DNA of 11,194 nucleotides from Bacteroidota bacterium (GTDB taxonomy: Bacteria; Bacteroidota; Bacteroidia; UKL13-3): NCBI GenBank assembly GCA_018883485.1, contig VEQB01000048.1, positions 1 to 11,194 of the forward strand. The letters run 5' to 3'. The translations under genes were made by a program, and so were the position numbers. Below, piece by piece: positions 1 to 6,834 of this stretch. The notes beneath the pieces were generated by a model, which did not search any database, was not told the DNA's origin, and saw nothing but the letters and a program-made list of their open reading frames with translations. Every line of letters starts with the position of its first letter. The stretch's first letter is position 1.

Positions 1-2014
1 ACTCAATATAGACCCTAATAAACCTCGTCAGATCTGGACCCAAGGAGAAACGGAATATAATTCTTGTTGGTTCCCAACCATAGATGCACCTAACGAAAAG
101 CATACCCAAGATTTATATATAACTGTTGATAGTGGGGAAGTAAGCTTAAGCAATGGTTTATTAAAGAGCGTTAAAACTTTAACAAATGGTAAGCATATAG
201 ACCATTGGCAGCAGCTAGAGCCCCATGCGCCTTATCTTACTATGATGGCAATAGGAAATTTTGTGGTAACTAAAGATGTTTGGAGAGGTAAAGAAGTAAG
301 TTATTTTCTTGAACCAGCTTATGCGCCTCATGCACGTCTCATATTTGGTAAGACCACAGAAATGTTGGATATCTTTTCCGAACTTACGGGTGTGGTTTAT
401 CCATGGAGTAAGTTTTCTCAGGTAGTTGTTAGAGATTTTGTAAGTGGTGCTATGGAAAATACTTCTGCCGTTTTGCATGGCGAGTTTGTGCAACACAATG
501 AAAGAGAACATTTAGATAACCCACAAGAGGATATCATTGCGCATGAATTGTTTCACCATTGGTTTGGCGATTTGGTAACCAGTAGGAGTTGGGGGCACAT
601 ACCATTAAATGAAAGCTTTGCAACTTATGGTGAATATCTGTACCACGAGAAAGCTTTAGGTAAATTAGAAGCTGATAGGGTTTTTGCAAATAATTGGGAA
701 GCCTATTTGCGCCAAAAAAACAAGCATCAGTTAACGCCCATTCGAACTCATTTTATACAACCAGATGATATGTTTGATGTAGTAAGTTACCAAAAGGGTT
801 CATGGATTTTGCATCATTTAAGAAGTGTAATAGGGGATAGTGCCTTTTTTACCGGGATGAAAATTTATCTTACCCAAAACGCATTTTCTGCCACAGATAT
901 TCAAGATTTAAGAAAGGCCATGGAAAAGGCTGCTGGTATAGATTTAATACCATTTTTTAATCAGTGGTTCTTAGGCAAGGGACATCCAGAATTGAAGGTT
1001 AGTATTCAATCGGCAAAGGATGTTAAAAAAGGTTTTATGATTGAGCAGGTGCAAGACAGTAGCTTTGGCTTATTTCGTTTAAAGCTGCCCATTGCATTGC
1101 ATTTTAAAGATGGAAGTACAGAAATTATTTATGTAGATGTAGATGACAAGTTGGAGTTTTCTAGATGCGAAAGTATAGAAACTAAGGAATTGTTAACTTG
1201 GTATTGCGATCCAAATGGAGTTGTTCCAGCTCTATTTAAAGAGGCAAAAAAAGAAATTGAGTGGTTAGCTCAGGTTCAGCATGGTTTGTCTTATCAACCT
1301 GTACTAAGAGCTGTAAAAGCCTTGTCTGATCCAAGCTTAGAAGCCTCATCACAGCGCGCAGAGGCAAGTAAGGTTTTATTAGGCAATGCATCTTGGTTTT
1401 ATCAAAGTATGGGGTTAAACCTCATTACCCCTAATGCTGTATTTGATAATTTGGAGTTAGAAGTATTGCGTTGTGCCAAGCAAGAAACGCATACCAGATT
1501 AAGCAGAAATGCAAGACAAGTATTGCAAGAGCGCTATGGTTACGAAAAGTATAAAGAGGTTTTTTATGAAGGGTTAAGTAGTCAATCGTATGGTATTATT
1601 GCCACCTCTTTTGAAATTATTGCAGTTTACCAACCAGATACTGCCTTACTTTTAGCAAAGACGCTAGAATCCCTATCAAGCGGTGCAGTTCAAAATGCTA
1701 TTGCTAGTTTTTATGCGCAACAAAGTGGCAAGAATTTTAATTCCTATTTTGCTTCACAGCTTGGCAAAAATGGGTATTATAGAAAAGGAATGTTTAACCA
1801 TTATAGAAATTATTTGCAGCAGCAAGCAACAGGTATATGCGAAGAAGCATTGCCTATTCTTATCAACTATTACAATAAAAATAGCGATGAGAATAAGGCC
1901 ACTTATTTTCTTTATTTCTTAGATCAATGGAAACAAAAATCTACTCAAAAAGCTTTCTTTGAAACACTGGCATTCAAAGATTTTTATGAGCGAGTTAGTG
2001 AAGAGGCAAAATAG
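1..2014 (+). CDS. M1 family zinc aminopeptidase, 5'-truncated by the window edge
   Basis: The reading frame is open from base 2 to the TAG at 2012-2014 (670 codons seen); the true start lies outside the window, so the Met codon at 242 is internal. Family hallmarks are all present. An early QIWTQGE...WFPTIDAPNEK block matches the N-terminal beta domain. The exopeptidase motif GAMEN is at 446-460. The zinc site HELFH is at 542-556, followed after 18 residues by the third ligand Glu (611-613, in NESFATY). The likely transition-state Tyr is in YQKG (788-790). The remainder is the helical C-terminal region. M1 enzymes remove N-terminal residues from peptides using one Zn2+. The gene converges on the export operon, and its base composition resembles that operon, so it is probably a housekeeping neighbour. 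M1 peptidases are known to trim some class III lanthipeptide leaders, so a maturation role cannot be fully excluded. Confidence 0.93.
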   Translation, partial: LNIDPNKPRQIWTQGETEYNSCWFPTIDAPNEKHTQDLYITVDSGEVSLSNGLLKSVKTLTNGKHIDHWQQLEPHAPYLTMMAIGNFVVTKDVWRGKEVSYFLEPAYAPHARLIFGKTTEMLDIFSELTGVVYPWSKFSQVVVRDFVSGAMENTSAVLHGEFVQHNEREHLDNPQEDIIAHELFHHWFGDLVTSRSWGHIPLNESFATYGEYLYHEKALGKLEADRVFANNWEAYLRQKNKHQLTPIRTHFIQPDDMFDVVSYQKGSWILHHLRSVIGDSAFFTGMKIYLTQNAFSATDIQDLRKAMEKAAGIDLIPFFNQWFLGKGHPELKVSIQSAKDVKKGFMIEQVQDSSFGLFRLKLPIALHFKDGSTEIIYVDVDDKLEFSRCESIETKELLTWYCDPNGVVPALFKEAKKEIEWLAQVQHGLSYQPVLRAVKALSDPSLEASSQRAEASKVLLGNASWFYQSMGLNLITPNAVFDNLELEVLRCAKQETHTRLSRNARQVLQERYGYEKYKEVFYEGLSSQSYGIIATSFEIIAVYQPDTALLLAKTLESLSSGAVQNAIASFYAQQSGKNFNSYFASQLGKNGYYRKGMFNHYRNYLQQQATGICEEALPILINYYNKNSDENKATYFLYFLDQWKQKSTQKAFFETLAFKDFYERVSEEAK

Positions 2015-2034
2015 TTGAACTTTTAATTTAGAAT

Positions 2035-2048
2035 GGTAAATGTTTACC
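2035..2048. other. Short inverted repeat downstream of the aminopeptidase
   Basis: GGTAAA and TTTACC are separated by TG, 20 bases after the aminopeptidase stop. As RNA it could form only a 4-5 bp stem, and no T-run follows it on the plus strand. It may contribute to 3'-end formation but is not a convincing intrinsic terminator. Confidence 0.25.
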
Positions 2049-2102
2049 TTCATTTGGTAATCATGGATAATTTTTTGTATCAATAATGTTTAGACACCAC
2101 GG

Positions 2103-2127
2103 CAATAAAAAAAACTTATGCGCATAA
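2103..2127 (-). terminator. Candidate weak terminator of the export operon
   Basis: The perfect 12-bp palindrome TTATGCGCATAA (2116-2127) is followed, on the minus strand, by G and a run of eight T. It lies about 30-50 bases beyond the adaptor stop codon. The stem is short (about 4 A-U pairs closing a GCGC loop), so the T-run is the stronger part of the signal. The convergent 2015-2159 gap holds no gene that I can see. Confidence 0.35.
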
Positions 2128-2159
2128 CATTTCGCAACCTTTTGATAGTGACAATGCCT

Positions 2160-3473
2160 TTACTGATACACAAACAAAGCTCTAAATCTGTCTAAGAATA
2201 ATTTTTCTAATACACTCCTGTCGTCAAGTGTGATGGTTACGGTGCCTGTAAGTCCGTAGCGTGGTTTGATGGTTTTGTGGTAACTAGTAGTTAGGCTACT
2301 GTCAATGGCAATTTGTACAAGGTACAGATTTTGATTACCCTCAATGGACTTTACTTCTTGTGGTGTTGCCGAAACTGTTTTTACCCGTCCTTCGGTTACT
2401 CCAAATTCTTCAAAATTATAACTGTCAAATTTCAAAATAGCACGTTGTGCTATAGCTATTTTACCAAAGTTTTGTTGTGGAATAAGTACTTCGCAAAGCC
2501 AATCACTGCTATCGGGTATAATATATAAAACAGTCTCACCTGCTTGCAAGTTGAAACCTTCAAAAATATTTTTAGGTAGCGAAATGGTGCCATTAAAAGG
2601 GGCAATAAAAAGGTATTTAGATTTCCAGTCGGCAATGGCAGCTTTGAGTAAAGAAAAACTTTGTAAAAACGCATTTTTCTGTTGACTAATATTTTTTTCG
2701 AGCGACAGCAATTGTTGCTCAATATCGTTTATTGCCGTTTCGTTGTTTATCAGGTTTTGTTGCAAATTGCTTAGGCTTAATTTACGCTGCAACCTGGCCG
2801 ATTCTGTATTGCGCAATTCTGTCTTAGTAATACTGCGTTGTTGGTCCAATAATGAGTCGGCTTGCCAAGTTTCATTTGCAAGTGCATATTCTCGTTCATA
2901 AATCTGTTTTTGATTTATTAAATTAAAGCGCGTTTGTTTTAAGTTAGTGAGCCGTTTGTTGATGATACTTTTTTCTTGTAAATACTGTCCGCTGGTAAGC
3001 GCTAAATAAAGCTCATTGTTACTTTTCTTAAATTGCTCATACACTTGCTGTATTTCACCCAAATGTTGGTACGATGCTGTGCCAATATACGCAAGGCTAT
3101 CAAGCATATTGCTGTCACACAATAGTTGGATAAGGATTAATTCATTTTCAAGGTTATTTATTTCTTTTTCATCAGCCACACTTTCTAAAACCAGCAATAC
3201 GTCACCTTTGTTTACTTTTGATTCATCTCCAACCCATTTTTTAACAATGCGTCCGTTTACTTTTGCTACCATATTTTTAGGAGGATTGCTGCTGCTTAAT
3301 ACAAACTTACCTTCTAATGTATCAGGTGCTTTGATAAAATACAAACTAGCTAAAACGGCAAAACCAAGCACAAACAAAAATGTCATTCCATAGCGCAGCA
3401 TAAAGCTCAATTTGCGTTTAAGCAAATAGTTTATGTTATCGTTGTGGCGGTATAGTTGTTCTCCTTCGCTCAT
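2160..3473 (-). CDS. HlyD-family periplasmic adaptor of the peptide exporter
   Basis: This 437-residue protein has the membrane-fusion architecture. A short cytoplasmic N-terminus precedes one membrane segment (about residues 28-47). A first half-lipoyl block follows (about 65-97, with VNGRIVKKWVGDESKVNKGD). A long Gln/Asn/Leu-rich coiled-coil hairpin runs from about 100 to 290, then the second half-lipoyl block (IAPFNGTISLP, about 293 onward) and the beta-barrel and membrane-proximal part. It should bridge the inner-membrane ABC exporter to an outer-membrane TolC-like channel, which is not in the window. Its ATG lies 2 bases after the transporter's stop, with GGGGAAC a few bases upstream inside the transporter's last codons, so the two are translationally coupled. 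The partner gene and family architecture support a role in RiPP export; the cargo is inferred from context. Confidence 0.9.
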   Translation of the reverse strand: MSEGEQLYRHNDNINYLLKRKLSFMLRYGMTFLFVLGFAVLASLYFIKAPDTLEGKFVLSSSNPPKNMVAKVNGRIVKKWVGDESKVNKGDVLLVLESVADEKEINNLENELILIQLLCDSNMLDSLAYIGTASYQHLGEIQQVYEQFKKSNNELYLALTSGQYLQEKSIINKRLTNLKQTRFNLINQKQIYEREYALANETWQADSLLDQQRSITKTELRNTESARLQRKLSLSNLQQNLINNETAINDIEQQLLSLEKNISQQKNAFLQSFSLLKAAIADWKSKYLFIAPFNGTISLPKNIFEGFNLQAGETVLYIIPDSSDWLCEVLIPQQNFGKIAIAQRAILKFDSYNFEEFGVTEGRVKTVSATPQEVKSIEGNQNLYLVQIAIDSSLTTSYHKTIKPRYGLTGTVTITLDDRSVLEKLFLDRFRALFVYQ

Positions 3474-3475
3474 GT

Positions 3476-5734
3476 TTAGTTCCCCAATTCCAGTTGGTTT
3501 TTTACCAATTCATAATACTTACCTCTTGCAGCAGTTAATGTTTGGTGATTTCCTGTTTCCATTATTTTACCATTTTCCATTACTATAATTTGGTGGGCAT
3601 GTTGCACTGTGCTTAATCGGTGTGCAATTACAACAACCGTTCTTCCTTCAAAAAAGGTATTTAGGTTATCCATTATTTTACGCTCATTGTTCGCATCCAG
3701 GCTGCTTGTGGCTTCATCCAACAATAAATAACTGGGATTTTTATACACCGCACGAGCCAACAAAATGCGTTGCCTTTGCCCCATGCTCACTTGTGTGCCA
3801 TCATTGCCAATTTCTGTTAAATAACCATTGGGTAGTGTGGTAATAAAGTCATCAATATTGGCAATTCTACCTGCTTTAATGATGTTGTTCATGTCTACAG
3901 ATAAGCCTGCTGCAATATTCTCAGCTATGGTGCTATTAAATAGCCTACCATCTTGCATTACCACACCACATTTGTCTCGCCAATGCCCGTGATGCAGGTT
4001 TTTAAAATGGGTTGAACCTAAAAAGATATTTCCTTTTTTAGGTTCATAAAACTTCATCAACAATTTTAATAAAGTTGTTTTACCACTTCCGCTTGCGCCA
4101 ACAATAGCTGTAATTTTACCGGCAGGTATGGTAAAACTAACATCATCCAAAACAGGTGAAAGTCTTTCGCTGCCATACACAAAACTTAGGTTTTCAATAA
4201 TGATGGATTCTTGTTCGGGTATATCATTTAATAGGTTGAGTGAAGTATCGGTTTCATCTTTTTGCAATACTACATCGCCTATTCTATCCATGCCTATTCT
4301 GGCTTGTTGCAGCGAGTTTATTAAACCATACAATTGTTGAATGGGTGCATTTAATTGCCCAATAATCATGTTGATGGCAAACATACCGCCCAAGCTTAAA
4401 TCGCCATTTATAACTGCGGTAGCGGATGTAAAGCTTATTAAAATACTGGTGGCTTGACCCAACATACTGCCGCCAATACTTTGGAATTGGCCCACATTTA
4501 GGTTCACAATTTTTTGTTTATAAAGGCTTGCTTGTATTTCTTCCCACTGCCAGCGGTGTTGTTTGGCACTGTTGTTTATTTTTATTTCTTGTATGCCTTC
4601 CAGCATTTCTATCACCTTGCTATTTTCCTTGCTGCCCAGGTGAAACATTTTATAATCTACCTTTTTGCGCCAAGCCAAAAATAAGTATGTCCAGATAAAA
4701 CCCAACACTGCTCCTATAGAAAAAATAAGCAAGATACCCGGATGATAGCCGCCAAGCAACACAATGAGTATTGACATATTGAGCAGTGAAAAAATAGTGC
4801 CTAGAGAGCTAACGGTAAGTAAACTTTCAACCCGCGTATGGTCGCCAATGCGCTGCATTAAATCGCCTGTAACGTGGCTATCAAAAAAGGGAACGGATAG
4901 GTTAAATAGTTTATAAAAAAAATCGGATACCATGCCCACGTTAATGCGTGTGCCAAGGTGCATGAGTATTTTGGTTTGTATAAACTGGATAAGAATACTA
5001 CCAATAAATACCGCTAATTGCGCCATAAGCACCAATTGCACCATGCTTTGGTTATGCATGTTTACCCCTTTATCTATCATGGCTTGGGTAAGCATGGGGC
5101 TGGCAAGTGTTATAATGCTGCTAAGCAACATGCCCATTGCCAATTGCACAAAATAACTTTGGTAGGGCTTGAAATAATGAAGTAAATAGTTTATGCCTAA
5201 CTTTTTCTGCTCTCCATCATTTTGTTCTCTATTAAAAAATTCAGGTGTGGGTTCGAGTACTAAGGCGTAGCCTTGTTGTAAGTTCGAAGTTCCGTCAGTT
5301 CGAGTAGCACCTAAGTGCGTATCGAGAACCGTATTTTGGTTTGAAGCAATTGCCCAATGTTCAATGAGTTCATGTTCGGTAAGTTGTAATAACTCTTTGG
5401 CAGGGTCTGCAATATAAAATTTGTTTGGGCCAAACCACTTGCGTTTGTAGTCATACAGCACCACAAAATGGTTGTTGTCCCAATGCAAGATACTGGGGTG
5501 ACTTTGGGCAATTTCTTTGAGTTTTTCAAAATCTACCTTCACGCCAATGGTTTTAAAGCCAATGGCTTCGGCAGCTTCGCTAATGCCCAACATGCTCACA
5601 CCTGTTTTAATGATGTGGCTTTTCTCGCGCAGGTAATCTATATTATAGCTGCGCCCAAAGTATTGGGCCACCATTTTAATGCAAGCCGGGCCACAATCTT
5701 TTAAGCCCAATTGGTGGTAGAAAGGGAAGTTCAC
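3476..5734 (-). CDS. Peptidase-containing ABC transporter (C39 protease, membrane and ATPase domains)
   Basis: This 752-residue protein is a bifunctional exporter that cleaves leaders after Gly-Gly and pumps the product out. The C39 papain-like domain (about 1-127) has Cys14 in DCGPAC, His89 in NHFVV and Asp110 in ADP as the catalytic set. The membrane domain spans about 190-465. The ATPase domain has Walker A GASGSGKTT (546-554), a slightly divergent signature VSMGQ (649-653) in place of LSGGQ, Walker B LLLDE (670-674) and the switch His705. The start is GTG at 5732-5734: no in-frame ATG lies just upstream, and C39 domains begin this close to the Cys. The linker after Trp127 is about 25 residues longer than usual and includes a REP-like DNA element. 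The expected substrate is the double-glycine precursor encoded divergently. It corresponds functionally to LanT-type exporters. Confidence 0.95.
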   Translation of the reverse strand: MNFPFYHQLGLKDCGPACIKMVAQYFGRSYNIDYLREKSHIIKTGVSMLGISEAAEAIGFKTIGVKVDFEKLKEIAQSHPSILHWDNNHFVVLYDYKRKWFGPNKFYIADPAKELLQLTEHELIEHWAIASNQNTVLDTHLGATRTDGTSNLQQGYALVLEPTPEFFNREQNDGEQKKLGINYLLHYFKPYQSYFVQLAMGMLLSSIITLASPMLTQAMIDKGVNMHNQSMVQLVLMAQLAVFIGSILIQFIQTKILMHLGTRINVGMVSDFFYKLFNLSVPFFDSHVTGDLMQRIGDHTRVESLLTVSSLGTIFSLLNMSILIVLLGGYHPGILLIFSIGAVLGFIWTYLFLAWRKKVDYKMFHLGSKENSKVIEMLEGIQEIKINNSAKQHRWQWEEIQASLYKQKIVNLNVGQFQSIGGSMLGQATSILISFTSATAVINGDLSLGGMFAINMIIGQLNAPIQQLYGLINSLQQARIGMDRIGDVVLQKDETDTSLNLLNDIPEQESIIIENLSFVYGSERLSPVLDDVSFTIPAGKITAIVGASGSGKTTLLKLLMKFYEPKKGNIFLGSTHFKNLHHGHWRDKCGVVMQDGRLFNSTIAENIAAGLSVDMNNIIKAGRIANIDDFITTLPNGYLTEIGNDGTQVSMGQRQRILLARAVYKNPSYLLLDEATSSLDANNERKIMDNLNTFFEGRTVVVIAHRLSTVQHAHQIIVMENGKIMETGNHQTLTAARGKYYELVKNQLELGN
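5293..5330 (-). repeat. REP-like palindromic element inserted in frame in the transporter gene
   Basis: On the minus strand the core reads GGTTCTCGATAC, then GCAC-TTAG-GTGC (a 4-bp stem), then TACTCGAACTGACG. TCGA occurs symmetrically on both sides. From memory, GTTCTCGATAC...TACTCGAACTGACG is a shape of small dispersed palindromes common in Bacteroidota genomes; I could not search for it. It encodes about residues 135-148 (TVLDT...TRTDG), within a linker of about 25 extra residues between the C39 Trp127 and the GYALVLEPTPEF segment that normally follows closely. No second copy is in this window, although the 9-mer TACTCGAAC recurs about 47 bases away, in the codons for LVLEP. Confidence 0.55.
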
Positions 5735-5740
5735 AACACA

Positions 5741-5765
5741 ATAATATGCTTTTATGGCATAATAT
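5741..5765. promoter_or_regulatory. Candidate operator in front of the transporter gene
   Basis: AATATGCTTTTATGGCAT (5743-5760, plus strand) lies inside an imperfect inverted repeat, ATAATATGC and GCATAATAT, with a 7-base spacer. It differs by one base from an 18-mer upstream of the regulator gene (6216-6233, other strand). It sits in the 43-base gap between the regulator stop and the transporter GTG, ending 6 bases before the start codon. Binding here by the XRE regulator is an inference. As RNA it could also form a hairpin that restricts access to the GTG. Confidence 0.5.
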
Positions 5766-5777
5766 AAAACTCGGGCC

Positions 5778-6149
5778 TTACTTATTTTTCTTTACGCTCA
5801 TCAAGTCCTTGTATTCTTTGTTTAACTCAATTAAGAAATCAAGTTGCTTATCTTTCGCTGCGATACTGTTTCTCAAGAATTGATTTTCTTGTTTCAAATA
5901 TTCAAGAAAGTCGTTTTCTGAATTTTGTTTCTGTGTAGTTGACTCAACTATATTTATCCCCTCTAAAAGATTGTATACACTAACTTTATAGAACTTTGCA
6001 ATAAGTTCTAAGCGGTCAGCACTTAAATTACGTTCGCCACGCTCTAATCTTCCATAGCTTGTTGTATCTATACCTAAATATTCAGCTATTTCTTGTTGCG
6101 TGATGCCGTTTTTTTTACGCAGTACCTTTAAGTTTTCTTTTAAGCCCAT
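5778..6149 (-). CDS. XRE-family transcriptional regulator with C-terminal coiled coil
   Basis: This 123-residue protein starts at the ATG at 6147-6149 (MGLKENLKVL). The frame stays open upstream to 6209, but that extension is a hydrophobic stretch unlike a regulator and would run through the candidate operators. Residues 6-63 form a Cro/C1-type DNA-binding domain, with the helix-turn-helix at about 17-38 (TQQEIAEYLGIDTTSYGRLERG shape). Residues 78-115 look like a coiled coil (LEYLKQENQFLRN...), likely for dimerisation; there is no obvious ligand domain. It lies immediately upstream of the transporter on the same strand and divergent from the precursor. A shared 18-bp palindrome lies before it and before the transporter, consistent with autoregulation and control of export. 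Whether it represses or activates cannot be read from sequence. Confidence 0.88.
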   Translation of the reverse strand: MGLKENLKVLRKKNGITQQEIAEYLGIDTTSYGRLERGERNLSADRLELIAKFYKVSVYNLLEGINIVESTTQKQNSENDFLEYLKQENQFLRNSIAAKDKQLDFLIELNKEYKDLMSVKKNK

Positions 6150-6180
6150 ATTTTTTTGTGGGCATAAAATTATAGTGCTG

Positions 6181-6243
6181 ATAAGCAAATAAATAGACCA
6201 TATAAGCATAATAAAATGCTATAAAAGCATATTCATACTTGGA
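6181..6243. repeat. Three half-sites at exact 21-bp spacing upstream of the regulator
   Basis: AAGCA occurs at 6183-6187, 6204-6208 and 6225-6229, so each copy is exactly 21 bp (about two helical turns) from the next. The first two 21-bp units, beginning ATAAGCA at 6181 and 6202, agree at 14 of 21 positions by hand count. The third begins AAAAGCA at 6223. The layout places the half-sites on one face of the DNA, as expected for cooperative regulator binding. The region is AT-rich, so some similarity will be chance. Confidence 0.45.
6216..6233. promoter_or_regulatory. Candidate operator upstream of the XRE regulator gene
   Basis: On the minus strand this reads AATATGCTTTTATAGCAT. ATGCT and AGCAT form a perfect 5-bp inverted repeat around TTTAT (6216-6230). 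It matches 17 of 18 bases with 5743-5760 on the other strand. A further AGCAT (6205-6209) adds another half-site in inverted arrangement. It lies about 67-84 bases upstream of the regulator ATG. The neighbouring XRE protein is the obvious candidate ligand. Confidence 0.5.
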
Positions 6244-6458
6244 TTTACGAAAAAGTCTCTTAAAATTTGTTATACAACAGTTTAGAAATGCTGTAATTGC
6301 CATTTGAAGGTTTAGCCGCTGTGAAGCACCCTAGTCATGTCGTGAGACACCAACCGCCTTTGCCTGAAAATTTTAGCGTTATGAACTGTAAATTTTTTAT
6401 TTTATTTTTAAACCGTTAAAGTTTTCAGCAGGTTTTGATTGATAAACCGCAAAGAGAA

Positions 6459-6785
6459 ATGAAAAAGAAAAAAATTAAATTGGAATTGAACAAGGAGACG
6501 ATTGAGGTTCTGGATGAAATGCAACTCAATTGTGTGCATGGAGGTACAAACGCCACCGTGGTTGAGACGATTCGAGGATCATCATTAAAGTGTGCTGCTG
6601 ATGCCTATGGCTATGCAACAGTTGTCAATGACGCAGGAAAAGCACAGTCCTGGTGGGGGTGTCCATATAAAGATGAAAATGCAAAATCTGAGTATGTCCC
6701 TTTTGGTCAAAGACAAACTGGTCAATTAGACAATACGAATGTTAATGTTCCTGGAGGCGCTTGGATTTGCATTAAACCATATTAA
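6459..6785 (+). CDS. Class I lanthipeptide-type precursor with double-glycine leader
   Basis: This encodes 108 residues from the ATG at 6459; an in-frame TTG at 6435 is open but would add eight residues before the Lys-rich start typical of Bacteroidota leaders. The leader is residues 1-29, MKKKKIKLELNKETI... ending CVHGG, with Leu at -12, Leu at -7, Val at -4 and Gly at -2/-1 as C39 peptidases expect. The 79-residue core has three Cys (45, 68, 104) and ten Ser/Thr. Compact ring donors are obvious for two: Ser41/Ser42 with Cys45, and Ser64 with Cys68. Cys104 lies near the C-terminus (AWICIKPY) with the nearest Thr 11 residues before it. The core is much longer than usual for lanthipeptides and rich in Asn, Gly and aromatics. 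It heads the plus-strand operon, and a stem-loop follows it. The product itself is unknown to me. Confidence 0.88.
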   Translation: MKKKKIKLELNKETIEVLDEMQLNCVHGGTNATVVETIRGSSLKCAADAYGYATVVNDAGKAQSWWGCPYKDENAKSEYVPFGQRQTGQLDNTNVNVPGGAWICIKPY

Positions 6786-6793
6786 AATTTAGC

Positions 6794-6823
6794 ATCTGTG
6801 GCAAAGTGAAAATTGCCACAGGT
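6794..6823 (+). terminator. Stem-loop after the precursor gene (attenuator or mRNA stabiliser)
   Basis: CTGTGGCAA (6796-6804) pairs perfectly with TTGCCACAG (6813-6821) across the 8-base loop AGTGAAAA. A T-G and an A-T pair extend the stem to 11 bp. It starts about 10 bases after the precursor stop. No T-run follows, so full termination is unlikely. Such hairpins commonly protect or partly terminate RiPP precursor messages, raising precursor over enzyme levels. Confidence 0.55.
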
Positions 6824-6834
6824 CTAATAATCAT

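Larger units (their letters stand above)
6150..6458. promoter_or_regulatory. Divergent intergenic region between regulator and precursor
   Basis: These 309 bases hold no convincing gene. Bases 6181-6233 contain repeated AAGCA half-sites and the operator-like palindrome near the regulator. Bases 6288-6303 (ATGCTGTAATTGCCAT) are a degenerate relative of that palindrome. Bases about 6304-6385 are GC-richer than their surroundings, with no recognised function. Bases 6386-6425 are very AT-rich, where the plus-strand precursor promoter would be expected. TAAATTTT (6389-6396) and TATTTTTA (6403-6410) each match the Bacteroidota -7 consensus TAnnTTTG except at the last base, but neither has a well-placed TTTG upstream, so no promoter is called with confidence. 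Confidence 0.55.

Noticed and set aside
242..2014. Aminopeptidase starting at the ATG at 242
   Set aside because: The same frame is open to base 2 and encodes typical M1 sequence (QIWTQGE, WFPTIDAP), so 242 is internal and the gene is truncated by the window.
2160..5734. Plus-strand short reading frames opposite the adaptor and transporter genes
   Set aside because: They are shadows of the well-supported minus-strand genes, with no family features and no proper start context.
6150..6209. Upstream extension of the XRE regulator to 6209
   Set aside because: It adds 20 hydrophobic residues atypical for this family and overlaps two of the three phased half-sites; the ATG at 6149 starts right before the DNA-binding domain.
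6181..6243. The 21-bp repeats as plasmid or replication iterons
   Set aside because: There are only three imperfect copies and no replication gene nearby; regulator sites fit the context better.
6435..6458. TTG start for the precursor at 6435
   Set aside because: The ATG at 6459 gives the standard Lys-rich leader beginning; the eight extra residues match nothing in such leaders.
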